A DNA stretch of 64,000 nt. Origin: Phycobacter sedimenti. Lineage in GTDB: Bacteria > Pseudomonadota > Alphaproteobacteria > Rhodobacterales > Rhodobacteraceae. Both the position numbers and the translations under genes were made by a program. This document shows, piece by piece, positions 43,150 through 52,005 of this stretch (positions within the stretch are counted from its first letter, which is position 1; every line of letters starts with the position of its first letter). Below the pieces are notes generated by a model, which did not search any database, had not been told where the DNA came from, and was given only the letters and a program-made list of their open reading frames with translations. The stretch is from NCBI RefSeq assembly GCF_038148855.1, contig NZ_JBBVGR010000001.1, positions 585,567 through 649,566 on the forward strand, given 5' to 3'.

Positions 43150-44310
43150 TCAGGCCGCGGGCATTCTTCTTTCGACGAGTTCTGCAAACCAGCTGATACC
43201 GGCCGGGATGATCTCGTCGTTGAAATCGTATTCGGGATGGTGGAGCCCCGCGCTGTTGCCATTGCCAAGGCGAATCATGGCGCCCGGACGCTCCATCAGC
43301 ATGAAGGAGAAATCCTCTCCGCCCATCAGGATCGGCACGTCTCCGCAGCTCGTCACGGCTTCGGCGGCCTCGCGGGCGTATTCAGTCGCGGCCTCATCGT
43401 TGATGGTAACGGGCACGCCAATGCGCATCTCGACTTCGACCGAGCCGCCGAAGGTCTGCGCAACACCCTCGGCGATCTCCTTGATCCGTTTGGGGATCAT
43501 GGCGCGCACCTCTTCGGAATGGGTGCGGATGGTGCCGCGCACCTCGGCCCTGTCGGGGATCACGTTGAACGCCTTGGAGGAGGTCTCGGCGCTGGTCAGC
43601 GTCATGACGGCCTTCTCGATCGGATCCATATTGCGCGAGACAATGGTCTGTAGCGCGGCGATCATGTGGCACATCATCACCGTCGTATCGACGGTCATAT
43701 GTGGCTTGGCACCATGGCCGCCGCGCCCCTTGAGGTGCAGGGTGAACTCATCGACCGAGGCCAAGATCGGGCCTGGACGGATCGCGAACTTGCCCGCCTC
43801 GATGCCGGGACTGTTGTGGATGGCATAGACCTCGTCGATGCCGAACCGCTCCATCATGCCGTCCTTGACCATGGCCTCGCCGCCATTGCCGCCCTCTTCA
43901 GCGGGCTGAAAGATCACGACGGCGGTGCCATCGAAATTGCGGGTCTCGGCCAGGTATTTTGCTGCCCCCAAGAGCATCGCGGTATGGCCGTCGTGGCCGC
44001 AGGCATGCATGGCATTGGGGATCATCGAGGCATGCGGCAGGCCAGTCTGTTCCTGCATCGGCAGCGCGTCCATGTCGGCCCGCAGGCCAATCGCGCGGCC
44101 CCTGGTATCGGTGCGACCGCGAATAACGGCCACAACGCCGGTTCGCCCGATGCCCGTCACCACCTCGTCGCAGCCAAAGCTTTTCAGCTTTTCGGCAACC
44201 AGCGCCGAGGTCCGGTGCGTGTCATACAGGATCTCTGGGTGTTCGTGAATGTCGCGTCGCCAGCCGGCGACCTCTTCCTGAAACTCTGCAGCGCGGTTCT
44301 TGACGGGCAT
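43150..44310 (-). CDS. M20 family amidohydrolase, copy 2 of 3
   Basis: Second paralogue, 386 residues from ATG 44310 (MPVKNRAAEFQEEVAGWRRD), with GGAGAG upstream. It has the same metal motif HACGHDGHTAMLLGAAKYL and QPAEEGGNGG. It differs from the other copies in the active-site loop IHNSPGIEAGKF, where copies 1 and 3 have HNWPG and HNMPG, and in the C-terminal GNSAGLHHPEYDFND. This pattern suggests divergence of substrate range after duplication. A longer frame upstream overlaps copy 3 and is not used. Confidence 0.9.
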   Translation of the reverse strand: MPVKNRAAEFQEEVAGWRRDIHEHPEILYDTHRTSALVAEKLKSFGCDEVVTGIGRTGVVAVIRGRTDTRGRAIGLRADMDALPMQEQTGLPHASMIPNAMHACGHDGHTAMLLGAAKYLAETRNFDGTAVVIFQPAEEGGNGGEAMVKDGMMERFGIDEVYAIHNSPGIEAGKFAIRPGPILASVDEFTLHLKGRGGHGAKPHMTVDTTVMMCHMIAALQTIVSRNMDPIEKAVMTLTSAETSSKAFNVIPDRAEVRGTIRTHSEEVRAMIPKRIKEIAEGVAQTFGGSVEVEMRIGVPVTINDEAATEYAREAAEAVTSCGDVPILMGGEDFSFMLMERPGAMIRLGNGNSAGLHHPEYDFNDEIIPAGISWFAELVERRMPAA

Positions 44311-44320
44311 TTTTCTCTCC

Positions 44321-45493
44321 TTAGGCGGCGGGCATTCGTCGTTCGACCAGTTCGGCAAACCAGCTGCACCCCAAGGGGATCGCTTCGTCGTCGAACACGT
44401 AGGCCGGGTGGTGGCACATGGCCGTGTCGCCATTGCCAAGGAAGATATAGGCACCGGGGCGTTCTTCCAGCATATAGGCGAAATCTTCTGACGGCATGAT
44501 CGGATCGGTCTCTTCAATCACATCCGGGGAAACAGCCCGCGCAGCCGCAACCGCATATTGGGTTTCATCTGGCGTGTTGATTGTGACGGGATAGCCCGGG
44601 GTCCATTCCACCTTGGCCGTGGCGCCATAGGCGGCGGCGACATTTTCCGCCACTTGCCGTACCCAGCCCTCGGCAAGCGCGCGGTATTCCGTGTCGAGCG
44701 TGCGCACGGTGCCCTGCAGACGCGCCTGATGGGCAATCACGTTGGAGGCCGTGCTGTCGGTCTCAAAAGTGCCCACGGTCAGAACAACCCGTTTCACCGG
44801 GTTCACATTGCGCGACACGATGGAATGCAGCGAAACCACGATCTGCGAGGCGACCAGAGTGGTATCGATTGCCTCATGGGGCGCGGCGGCATGTCCGCCC
44901 TTGCCGGTCACGGTGATCTCGAACTCGTCAGATGAGGCCAGGAGCGCGCCCGGGCGGGTGGCAAACTGTCCGACCGGCAGCCCGGGCATGTTGTGAAGGC
45001 CATAGACCTCCTGAATGCCCCAGCGCTCCATCAGACCATCGTCACACATGGCCTTGCCACCCGCGCCGCCCTCTTCGGCGGGCTGGAAGATCAGGACGAC
45101 CTTGCCATCGAAATTGCGAGTCTCCGACAGGTATTTGGCCGCCCCCAGCAGGATCGCGGTATGACCGTCATGACCGCAGGCATGCATCACGCCCGGTGTA
45201 TTGGAGGGATAGTCCACGCCCGAGGCCTCGTGGATGGGCAGCGCGTCCATATCGGCGCGCAGGCCGATCACCCGCCCCGAAGTGTTGGTCTTGCCCTCGA
45301 TCACCGCGACCACGCCGGTCCGGCCGATGCCGGTGGTGATGGCGCTCTCGTCGAGTCCGATTTCCTTGAGCCGCTCTACGACAAATGCCGCAGTTTTATG
45401 CACCTCGTAGAGGAGTTCAGGATTCTCATGCAGATGGCGGCGCCACTTGGTGATCTCTTCCTGCATCTCGGCAAAACGATTCTTGACTGGCAT
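44321..45493 (-). CDS. M20 family amidohydrolase, copy 3 of 3
   Basis: Third paralogue and first gene of the tandem set, 390 residues from ATG 45493 (MPVKNRFAEMQEEITKWRR). It has HACGHDGHTAILLGAAKYL, QPAEEGGAGG, LHNMPG and C-terminal MCHHPAY motifs. GAGGGAC lies upstream of the ATG; the frame opens earlier into the promoter region without support. Copies 3 and 2 are ten bases apart. About 300 bases separate it from argE; that gap holds its promoter region and the argE terminator. Confidence 0.9.
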   Translation of the reverse strand: MPVKNRFAEMQEEITKWRRHLHENPELLYEVHKTAAFVVERLKEIGLDESAITTGIGRTGVVAVIEGKTNTSGRVIGLRADMDALPIHEASGVDYPSNTPGVMHACGHDGHTAILLGAAKYLSETRNFDGKVVLIFQPAEEGGAGGKAMCDDGLMERWGIQEVYGLHNMPGLPVGQFATRPGALLASSDEFEITVTGKGGHAAAPHEAIDTTLVASQIVVSLHSIVSRNVNPVKRVVLTVGTFETDSTASNVIAHQARLQGTVRTLDTEYRALAEGWVRQVAENVAAAYGATAKVEWTPGYPVTINTPDETQYAVAAARAVSPDVIEETDPIMPSEDFAYMLEERPGAYIFLGNGDTAMCHHPAYVFDDEAIPLGCSWFAELVERRMPAA

Positions 45494-45792
45494 CCTGTCC
45501 CTCTTGGTTGAAGCGGTCTCAATGTGGTCTGCGGGCACTGTCTGGCAAAACAATTGCTTTCGCAAGTATCTCAAACCACGAGTTCCGCAACCCATCCCGC
45601 AAGACTGACGTGCTTTTGGCGCACAGCCCCAGCAGGCCCGTTCTTTCAGGGGCTTACGAAGCATCCATTGGCGGAGACTTCAATATGCCCTCTCAGGACG
45701 TCTCAAAAAAATATTTGCGAGCGCACATGTTTTGCTCAGGGGCAAAGGCGAAAAGGCCAGCGGGCGTACCCCGTCAGCTGGCCAGAACCTGG
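45494..45792. other. Intergenic region before the amidohydrolase set (no gene)
   Basis: 299 bases carrying the promoter region of the amidohydrolase genes and, at its right end, the argE terminator. I see no convincing short gene and no strong palindrome other than that hairpin. Confidence 0.6.
45751..45783 (-). terminator. Terminator after the argE-like gene
   Basis: GGCCAGC pairs with GCTGGCC around a GC-rich interior, followed by TTTT on the minus strand, ten bases after the stop codon. Confidence 0.7.
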
Positions 45793-46959
45793 TCAGGCCG
45801 CAAGGCGCCCCAGAAGTTTTTGCATGAAATCATGGCCCGCGTTGAACTGCGCCACGGTGATGAACTCATTGGGCTGATGAGCCTGAGCGATGTCTCCGGG
45901 ACCGCAGATCACTGCCGAGTAACCCGCCTCCTGAAACTGTCCCGCCTCGGTGCCGTAGCTGACCACATGGCTGCCGTTGTCGCCGGTGATCGCGCGCACC
46001 AGAGTTTCGGCCGCGCCCTCCTGCTCGGGGACCAGTCCGGGAACATTGAATTTCTTGCTGACCTCGATGCGCGTGTCGGGATGAACCGTTTGCATCTCCG
46101 CCTCGATGCGGGCCACCTCGGCCAGGTAGGCGGCTTCCCAATCTGCGGTATTCTCACCCGGCACCACGCGGAAATCCATCACGAAGCGGCAGTCCTTGGC
46201 GGTGATATTGTGGGCGGTGCCGCCTTCGATCATGCCCACGTGGCAGGTGGTGTAGGGCGGCGTGAACATGGCCGGGATCTCTCCCGGTGTTTGGACCGCG
46301 TTTTCCGCATTGCGCTGGTTGGCCCAGTCAATCAGCCGCGCGCCCTGCATGATGGCGCTGACCCCGGTATGCATCAGGGAGCTGTGCACCTCAAAGCCCA
46401 CGAGATGCGTGTCATAGCCGATGCCGCCCTTGTGGCCGGTGACCGCCTTCATCATCGACGGCTCCCCCACGATGACCGCGCTGCCCTTGGGCAGGACGGG
46501 CTGCATCGCCTCGATCATCGGCGGCGCCCCGGTGCAGCCGATTTCCTCGTCAAAGGAGAGCGCCAGCTGCAAGGGACGTTTGACGCCGCGCCGGTGGGCC
46601 TCGACCAGGGCCCAGATCGCAAGCGCGTCGAACCCCTTCATGTCGCAGCAGCCGCGGCCAAAGTATTTGCCGTCCCTTTCGACCACCGTGAAGGGGTCGC
46701 TGTCCCAGGGCTGGCCATCGACAGGCACGACATCGGTATGCCCCGACAGGACCACGGCGCCCTCGACCATCGGCCCCACATGCGCAAAGACCGCCGCCTT
46801 GTGGGGCTGCTCGGGGTCGGTCCAGCGGTGCGGCGTGATGCCGTGGGCAGAAAGATACCCTTCCACCCATTCGACCAGAGGCAGGTTGGTCTCCCGGCTG
46901 ACCGTCGGGAAAGACACCAGTTTCTCCATCAGCTGGAGCGGCGACAGAACTTCAGCCAC
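45793..46959 (-). CDS. argE: Acetylornithine deacetylase-like M20 peptidase
   Basis: Removes the acetyl group from N-acetylornithine or a related acyl-amino acid. It has 388 residues and belongs to the M20A/ArgE branch, different from the three M20D copies. Motifs are LSGHTDVVPVDGQPW (metal H and catalytic D), FGRGCCDMKGFDALAIW (bridging D) and FDEEIGCTGAPPM (catalytic and metal E). GTG start four bases after the ABC ATPase stop. Because it sits with a peptide-type transporter, a scavenging role is as likely as arginine synthesis; the symbol is by homology only. Confidence 0.85.
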   Translation of the reverse strand: MAEVLSPLQLMEKLVSFPTVSRETNLPLVEWVEGYLSAHGITPHRWTDPEQPHKAAVFAHVGPMVEGAVVLSGHTDVVPVDGQPWDSDPFTVVERDGKYFGRGCCDMKGFDALAIWALVEAHRRGVKRPLQLALSFDEEIGCTGAPPMIEAMQPVLPKGSAVIVGEPSMMKAVTGHKGGIGYDTHLVGFEVHSSLMHTGVSAIMQGARLIDWANQRNAENAVQTPGEIPAMFTPPYTTCHVGMIEGGTAHNITAKDCRFVMDFRVVPGENTADWEAAYLAEVARIEAEMQTVHPDTRIEVSKKFNVPGLVPEQEGAAETLVRAITGDNGSHVVSYGTEAGQFQEAGYSAVICGPGDIAQAHQPNEFITVAQFNAGHDFMQKLLGRLAA

Positions 46960-46963
46960 GGGA

Positions 46964-48784
46964 TCAATACCCGCTGTCGGTGGTCAGGACGAAGTGCCCC
47001 GGTTCGATCTCCAGGTATTCCGACGGCTCCGGCTTGTAGCCGACCGGGTGGATCGGAGAGGGTATCGGTTTGAAGTTCAGATCCTTCTCGCTCTTGCGCT
47101 GGCGCGGGTCGGCGATGGGCACCGCCTTCATCAGCGCCTGGGTATAGGCATGCAGCGGATTGGCGAAGACACGGTCGCGCGGGCCGATTTCCACGATGCG
47201 CCCCAGGTACATCACGCCCACCTGATGGCTTACGCGCTCAACCACGGCCATGTCGTGACTGATGAAGAGGAACGAAAGCCCCAGTTCGGATTGCAGCTCC
47301 ATCATCAGGTTCAGCACCTGCGCCTGCACCGACACATCAAGCGCCGAGACCGCCTCGTCCGCGACAATCAGCTTGGGGTTCAGGGCCAGCGCGCGGGCAA
47401 TGGCGATCCGCTGACGCTGACCGCCGGACATCTCATGGGGGAAGCGACGCATGAAGCTGCGCGGCAGGTGCACCCGGTCAAACAAAGACGCCACCCGGTC
47501 CTGCAATTCCGATCCCGAGGCCAGCCCGTAGTTGCGCATCGGTTCGGCCACCTGATCCATCAGCTGCATCTGCGGATTGAGCGAGGCAAAGGGATCCTGG
47601 AAGATCATCTGCATATCAAGGCGCGCCTTGTGCAGGTCTGAGTTGTTCAGATCCAGGATGTTGCGTCCCTCGAAGTTCACTTCGCCCGACAGCGGCTCCA
47701 CGAGGCGCAGGATCGAGCGGCCCGCCGTGGACTTGCCACATCCCGATTCGCCGACCAGCGACAGGGTTTGCCCCTTAAAGACCTTGAAAGAGACATCCTC
47801 GACCGCATGCACATTGGCCACGGTGCGGCGCAACAGCCCGCCTTTAACCGGGAAACGCGTGGTGAGGTTCTTCACCTCGAGCAGCACCTCGTCCGTGCCC
47901 TTGATCGGTTCGATCTTCTGACCTTCGACGCCCATCAGCTTCATCGGCTCTGGGTAGTCCTTGCCGATCATCTCACCAAGTTTCGGCACAGCAGCCAAAA
48001 GAGCCTTGGTGTAATCGTGCTGTGGGTTCTCGAAGATCTCGGTGACTGTGCCTTCCTCGACCTTGTTGCCCCGGTACATGACGACCACCCGGTCTGCCAT
48101 CTGCGCCACGACGGCCATATCGTGGGTAATGAACATCACCGCCGTGCCGGTCTCACGCTTGAGACGGTCCATCAGGGCAAGAATCTCGGCCTGGATCGTC
48201 ACATCAAGCGCGGTGGTAGGTTCATCGGCAATGAGCAGACGTGGCTCACAGGCCATGGCCATGGCGATCACCACCCGCTGACGCATGCCGCCAGACAGCT
48301 CATGCGGATACTGCTTGAGACGGCGCTCCGGCTCGGGGATGCGGACCTGACGCAGCAGTTCGAGCGCGCGCTCTTCCGCCTGTTTTTTGGTCATGCCCTT
48401 GTGGATGCGCAGCCCTTCGGTCAGCTGGCGGCCCACGGTGAAAACAGGGTTCAGAGCCGTCATCGGCTCCTGGAAGATCATCCCGATCTCGTTGCCGCGA
48501 ATCTGCTTCATCATCTCCTGTTCGGCCTGGGCGAGATCGGTGGTATCGCCGCCACGACCGTTGAACAGCAATTCCCCGCCCGAAATTTCGCCACCGCCAA
48601 ACTCCACAAGGCGCATCAGCGACAGGGACGAGACCGACTTGCCCGACCCAGATTCGCCCACAATGCAAACGGTTTCGCCGGGATTGACGTCGAACGAGAC
48701 GTTCTCGACCCCCACGACCGGTCCGTCCTTGGTCTGAAATTCGACCCGCAAGCCTTTAATTTGTGCAATTGGTTGATCCAGCAC
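46964..48784 (-). CDS. Dipeptide/oligopeptide ABC transporter, fused double ATP-binding protein
   Basis: One 606-residue polypeptide with two complete ABC ATPase domains, equivalent to DppD plus DppF. Domain 1 (about 1-270) has Walker A GESGSGKS, signature LSGGMRQR and Walker B LLIADEPT. Domain 2 (about 300-570) has GESGCGKST, MSGGQRQR and LIVADEA. An oligopeptide-transporter C-terminal tail (YTKALLAAVP; YTQALMKAVP) follows each. It starts with GTG (AAGGGG upstream) and is divergent from the binding protein and permeases at 49146-52990, its likely partners. Confidence 0.93.
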   Translation of the reverse strand: MLDQPIAQIKGLRVEFQTKDGPVVGVENVSFDVNPGETVCIVGESGSGKSVSSLSLMRLVEFGGGEISGGELLFNGRGGDTTDLAQAEQEMMKQIRGNEIGMIFQEPMTALNPVFTVGRQLTEGLRIHKGMTKKQAEERALELLRQVRIPEPERRLKQYPHELSGGMRQRVVIAMAMACEPRLLIADEPTTALDVTIQAEILALMDRLKRETGTAVMFITHDMAVVAQMADRVVVMYRGNKVEEGTVTEIFENPQHDYTKALLAAVPKLGEMIGKDYPEPMKLMGVEGQKIEPIKGTDEVLLEVKNLTTRFPVKGGLLRRTVANVHAVEDVSFKVFKGQTLSLVGESGCGKSTAGRSILRLVEPLSGEVNFEGRNILDLNNSDLHKARLDMQMIFQDPFASLNPQMQLMDQVAEPMRNYGLASGSELQDRVASLFDRVHLPRSFMRRFPHEMSGGQRQRIAIARALALNPKLIVADEAVSALDVSVQAQVLNLMMELQSELGLSFLFISHDMAVVERVSHQVGVMYLGRIVEIGPRDRVFANPLHAYTQALMKAVPIADPRQRKSEKDLNFKPIPSPIHPVGYKPEPSEYLEIEPGHFVLTTDSGY

Positions 48785-49145
48785 CCCAGTCGTCCCCTTA
48801 TGGCGTTCTCTTTGTCCACTGCATCAATGGCAGTGTTTCAAGCACGTGATGTAAGCTGATCCGCGAACCTTCGTCAAACCTATGCGAGGGGTCAGGGGGA
48901 AATTTTGGATCCAAAGGCTTGCAATTTCCGCAAACTCTGTTTCGATACCCCCACTGTTCGCCGGGGGAATTCGTGGCTACGCAAGGTCAGGCGCACTGGA
49001 GTGTGGCGCAGGCCAACTGCAGCCCCTACCAGCCTCCCGGTGGTACGACGAACCATCCGCAGCGATGCGGCAACAGGGCGGGTCATTTGGCCCGGCCAAA
49101 TAACACTAAGAACACCGTTTCTGTGTTCGACAAGGAGAGTGTGAA
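48785..49145. other. Divergent promoter region of the ABC transporter (no gene)
   Basis: 361 bases between the ATPase and the solute-binding protein. It should hold both promoters. The one clear element is a palindrome listed separately; an ATG-started frame across it has no ribosome site or protein features. AAGGAGA precedes the binding-protein start. Confidence 0.7.
48904..48915. promoter_or_regulatory. Palindromic operator candidate in the divergent region
   Basis: TTTGGATCCAAA is a perfect 12-base palindrome. It resembles the GntR-family VanR-type operator ATTGGATCCAAT of Caulobacter. It could control both arms of the transporter. The regulator is not in the window. Confidence 0.35.
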
Positions 49146-50846
49146 ATGAAAACTAAGACCCTTTTGATGGGGGCTATTGCATCGGCAGCGCTTGCTCCGG
49201 CAGCCTTTGCCGAGCGCGGCGCCGATGGCCAGGTGAGCATCATCTACTGGCAGGCCCCGTCGATCATGAACCCGTTCCTTTCGGGCGGCACCAAGGACGT
49301 CGAGGCCGCATCGCTGGTTATCGAGCCGCTGGCCCGCTATGATCCCCAAGGTCAGATGGTGCCCTTCCTGGCGGAAGAGATCCCAACCGTTGCCAATGGC
49401 GGCGTGAGCGAAGACCTGACCTCGATCACCTGGAAAATCAAACCCGGCCTGACCTGGTCCGATGGCACCCCCTTCACCTCGAACGACGTGAAGTTCACCT
49501 ATGAGTACTGCACCCACCCCGAAGGTGGCTGTGCACAGGTGACCAAGTTCGAAGGCGTGACCTCGGTTGAAACCCCGGACGATCTGACCGTCAAGGTCAC
49601 CTTCGGCGGCCCGACCCCCTTCCCCTATGGTCCCTTCGTGGGCGGCGAAAGCCCGATCATCCAGGCGGCACAGTTCGCCGAGTGCCTGGGCGCCAAGGCG
49701 CCTGAATGCACCGAGGCCAACTTCAACCCGGTCGGCACCGGCCCCTTCGTGGTCGATGAGTTCAAGCCGAACGACGTGATCACCTTCTCGGCGAACCCGA
49801 ACTACCGTGATCCGGCCAAGCCTGCCTTCGGCAAGGTCCTGTTCAAAGGTGGCGGCGATGCAACCGCAGCCGGTCGCGCCGTGATGGAAACCGGCGAATT
49901 CGACTACGCCTGGAACCTGCAGCTGGCGCCCGACGTCATCGCCCAGATGGAAGCCGGCGGCAAAGGCAAGGCGATCGCAGGCTTCGGCCCGCTGGTCGAG
50001 CGCATCATGCTGAACAACACCAACCCCGATCCGGCGCTTGGCCCGGACGAGCGTTCGGTCGTGCGTCCGCACCCCTTCCTGAGCGATCCGGCCGTCTACA
50101 AAGCCATGTCCATGGCCATCGACCGCCCGCTGCTGGTTGAAATCGGCTACGGCAAGGCCGGCAAAGTGACCTGTAACTGGGTTCCGGCACCTGCCATCTA
50201 CGCTGCCGACATCCAAGGCTGCGACGTGCAAGACATCGCCGGCGCCAACAAGATGCTGGACGATGCCGGCTACAAGGACACCAACGGTGACGGCGTTCGC
50301 GAGACCCCGGACGGCAAGCCGATGAAGATCCTGTACCAGACCTCGACCAACGCCGTGCGTCAGGACTTCCAGGCTCTGATCAAGCAGTGGTGGAGCGAGA
50401 TCGGTATCGAAACCGAGTTGCGCAACATCAACGCATCGGTCTTCTTCGGTGGTGACCCGGGCTCCCCGGACACCTTCCAGAAGTTCTATGCCGACGTTGA
50501 GATGTATGCCAACACCTTCAACGGCACCGACCCGCAGTCCTACTTCGGCAACGGCCTGTGCGACAAGGCTCCGAGCCCGGCGTCCCAGTGGCAGGGTGAG
50601 AACATCTCCCGCTTCTGCGATGAAGAGTTCGACGCGCTGCACGCAGAGCTGACCAAGACTGCCGACGCAGGCAAGCGCGCGGAAATCGGCCAGCAGCTGA
50701 ACACGATGATCTTTGAAAAAGGCGGCATGATCCCGCTGGTTCACCGTGGTCGTCTGTCCGGTCAGGCCAACTCCCTCGGCGGTCACGTCCTGAACGTCTG
50801 GGACAGCGAACTCTGGGACATCGCTGACTGGTATCGCATCAAGTAA
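49146..50846 (+). CDS. ABC transporter solute-binding protein, family 5 (peptide type)
   Basis: Periplasmic receptor of 566 residues. The signal peptide (MKTKTLLMGAIASAALAPAAFA) is followed by a mature protein of the large, three-domain oligopeptide/dipeptide type: YWQAPSIMNPFLSGGTKD, LTWSDGTPFTSNDVKFTYEY, NPNYRDPAKPAF, and AIDRPLLVEIGYG. It has several cysteines (CTHPEGGC, AKAPEC, TCNW, QGCD) that could form disulfides. The closest functional call is a peptide or acyl-peptide binder; the ligand cannot be read from sequence. AAGGAG upstream gives a strong start. Confidence 0.93.
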   Translation: MKTKTLLMGAIASAALAPAAFAERGADGQVSIIYWQAPSIMNPFLSGGTKDVEAASLVIEPLARYDPQGQMVPFLAEEIPTVANGGVSEDLTSITWKIKPGLTWSDGTPFTSNDVKFTYEYCTHPEGGCAQVTKFEGVTSVETPDDLTVKVTFGGPTPFPYGPFVGGESPIIQAAQFAECLGAKAPECTEANFNPVGTGPFVVDEFKPNDVITFSANPNYRDPAKPAFGKVLFKGGGDATAAGRAVMETGEFDYAWNLQLAPDVIAQMEAGGKGKAIAGFGPLVERIMLNNTNPDPALGPDERSVVRPHPFLSDPAVYKAMSMAIDRPLLVEIGYGKAGKVTCNWVPAPAIYAADIQGCDVQDIAGANKMLDDAGYKDTNGDGVRETPDGKPMKILYQTSTNAVRQDFQALIKQWWSEIGIETELRNINASVFFGGDPGSPDTFQKFYADVEMYANTFNGTDPQSYFGNGLCDKAPSPASQWQGENISRFCDEEFDALHAELTKTADAGKRAEIGQQLNTMIFEKGGMIPLVHRGRLSGQANSLGGHVLNVWDSELWDIADWYRIK

Positions 50847-50863
50847 GCGACCTTCGGTCCCTC

Positions 50864-50892
50864 GAGGCCCCGGTTTTCAGCCGGGGCCTCTT
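50864..50892 (+). other. Strong hairpin between binding protein and permease genes
   Basis: GAGGCCCCGG pairs perfectly with CCGGGGCCTC around a seven-base loop, with only TT following. It is probably a partial terminator or 3' stabiliser that lets the binding protein be made in excess over the permeases. Confidence 0.6.
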
Positions 50893-50997
50893 GCCATTCC
50901 TGTCCTGATCCGCTTTAGCGCGCCGGACAAATGGAGCATAGGCGGACCTTCCGCTGCTCTGCCCTGACAAAAACGAAAATCCAAAGGCGCCTCACTG

Positions 50998-52005
50998 ATG
51001 CTGACCTTTACAATCAGGCGACTGATCCTGTCAGTCCCGACGTTGCTGTTTATCAGCCTCGTGATCTTCATGCTGCTCGAGCTCGCCCCTGGCGATCCGA
51101 TGGCACAGGTCCCGCTGACCGTTCCCCCCGAAGTCAAAGAGAAGATGCGTCAGGCCCTCGGGCTGGGCGAGCCTGCATACATCCGGTTCTGGAAATGGCT
51201 GGTTCAATTCTTCTGGATCGAACCCCAGGTCATGATCGACCATTATTTCGGCACCACCTTCTCGCAAGGCGATCTGCGCGTGATTTCCTGGCAGACCCGC
51301 TCGCCGGTGATGGACATCGTGATTCAGCGGATGCCGCAGACCCTGTGGGTTGTTGGCACCGCCTATGTGGTCGCCATCCTGATCGCCCTGCCGATCGGCA
51401 TCTACTCGGCCTATCGCCAGTACAGCTGGTTCGACCAGATGGGGACATTCGTTTCCATGGTCGGCTTTTCGGTTCCGCCCTTCTTCTCGGGGGTTCTGGT
51501 GATCGTGATCTTCTCGGTCCAGCTGGGCTGGTTCCCGTCGATCTATGACACCACGCTGGTGGTCGACAGCTGGGACAGCTTCGTCAAACAGCTGCAACAG
51601 ATGATCATGCCCGTGATGGTTCTGGCGCTGCAGATCACTGCGCAGCTTAGCCGTTTCATGCGCGCTTCGATGCTGGATAACCTGAACCAGGATTACGTGC
51701 GCACCGCCCGCGCCAAGGGCCTCAGCGAATATGTGGTTGTGATGGTTCATGTGCTGCGCAACTCGATGATCCCGGTGGTCACGGTGATCGCGCTCGGCAT
51801 CCCGTCGATCTTTGGCGGCGCCATCATCACCGAGCAGGTGTTCAAGGTGAACGGCATCGGCCAGCTTCTGATCGGCGCCATCCAGGCCAATGACCTGCCG
51901 ATGGTGCAAACCCTGACCTTTATCTTTGCCGTACTCATCGTGCTGTTCAACCTGATCGCCGATGTGCTGTACGGCATTCTTGACCCGAGGATTCGCTATG
52001 ACTGA
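50998..52005 (+). CDS. Peptide-type ABC transporter permease 1 (DppB-like)
   Basis: 335-residue integral membrane permease. The N-terminal helix of the DppB/OppB type (LTFTIRRLILSVPTLLFISLVIFML, followed by ELAPGDPM) is clear. The EAA-type coupling segment is DYVRTARAKGLSEYVVVMVHVLRN at about 232-255, followed by the C-terminal RIRYD. Its length and layout match the family. It overlaps the second permease by eight bases. Confidence 0.95.
   Translation: MLTFTIRRLILSVPTLLFISLVIFMLLELAPGDPMAQVPLTVPPEVKEKMRQALGLGEPAYIRFWKWLVQFFWIEPQVMIDHYFGTTFSQGDLRVISWQTRSPVMDIVIQRMPQTLWVVGTAYVVAILIALPIGIYSAYRQYSWFDQMGTFVSMVGFSVPPFFSGVLVIVIFSVQLGWFPSIYDTTLVVDSWDSFVKQLQQMIMPVMVLALQITAQLSRFMRASMLDNLNQDYVRTARAKGLSEYVVVMVHVLRNSMIPVVTVIALGIPSIFGGAIITEQVFKVNGIGQLLIGAIQANDLPMVQTLTFIFAVLIVLFNLIADVLYGILDPRIRYD

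Noticed and set aside
42008..43828. 606-codon plus-strand frame across two amidohydrolase genes
   Set aside because: Antisense to two clear M20 genes. It spans their intergenic gap only because no stop happens to occur.
48882..49103. 73-codon frame in the transporter control region
   Set aside because: No ribosome site or conserved pattern, and other frames are equally open; treated as noncoding.
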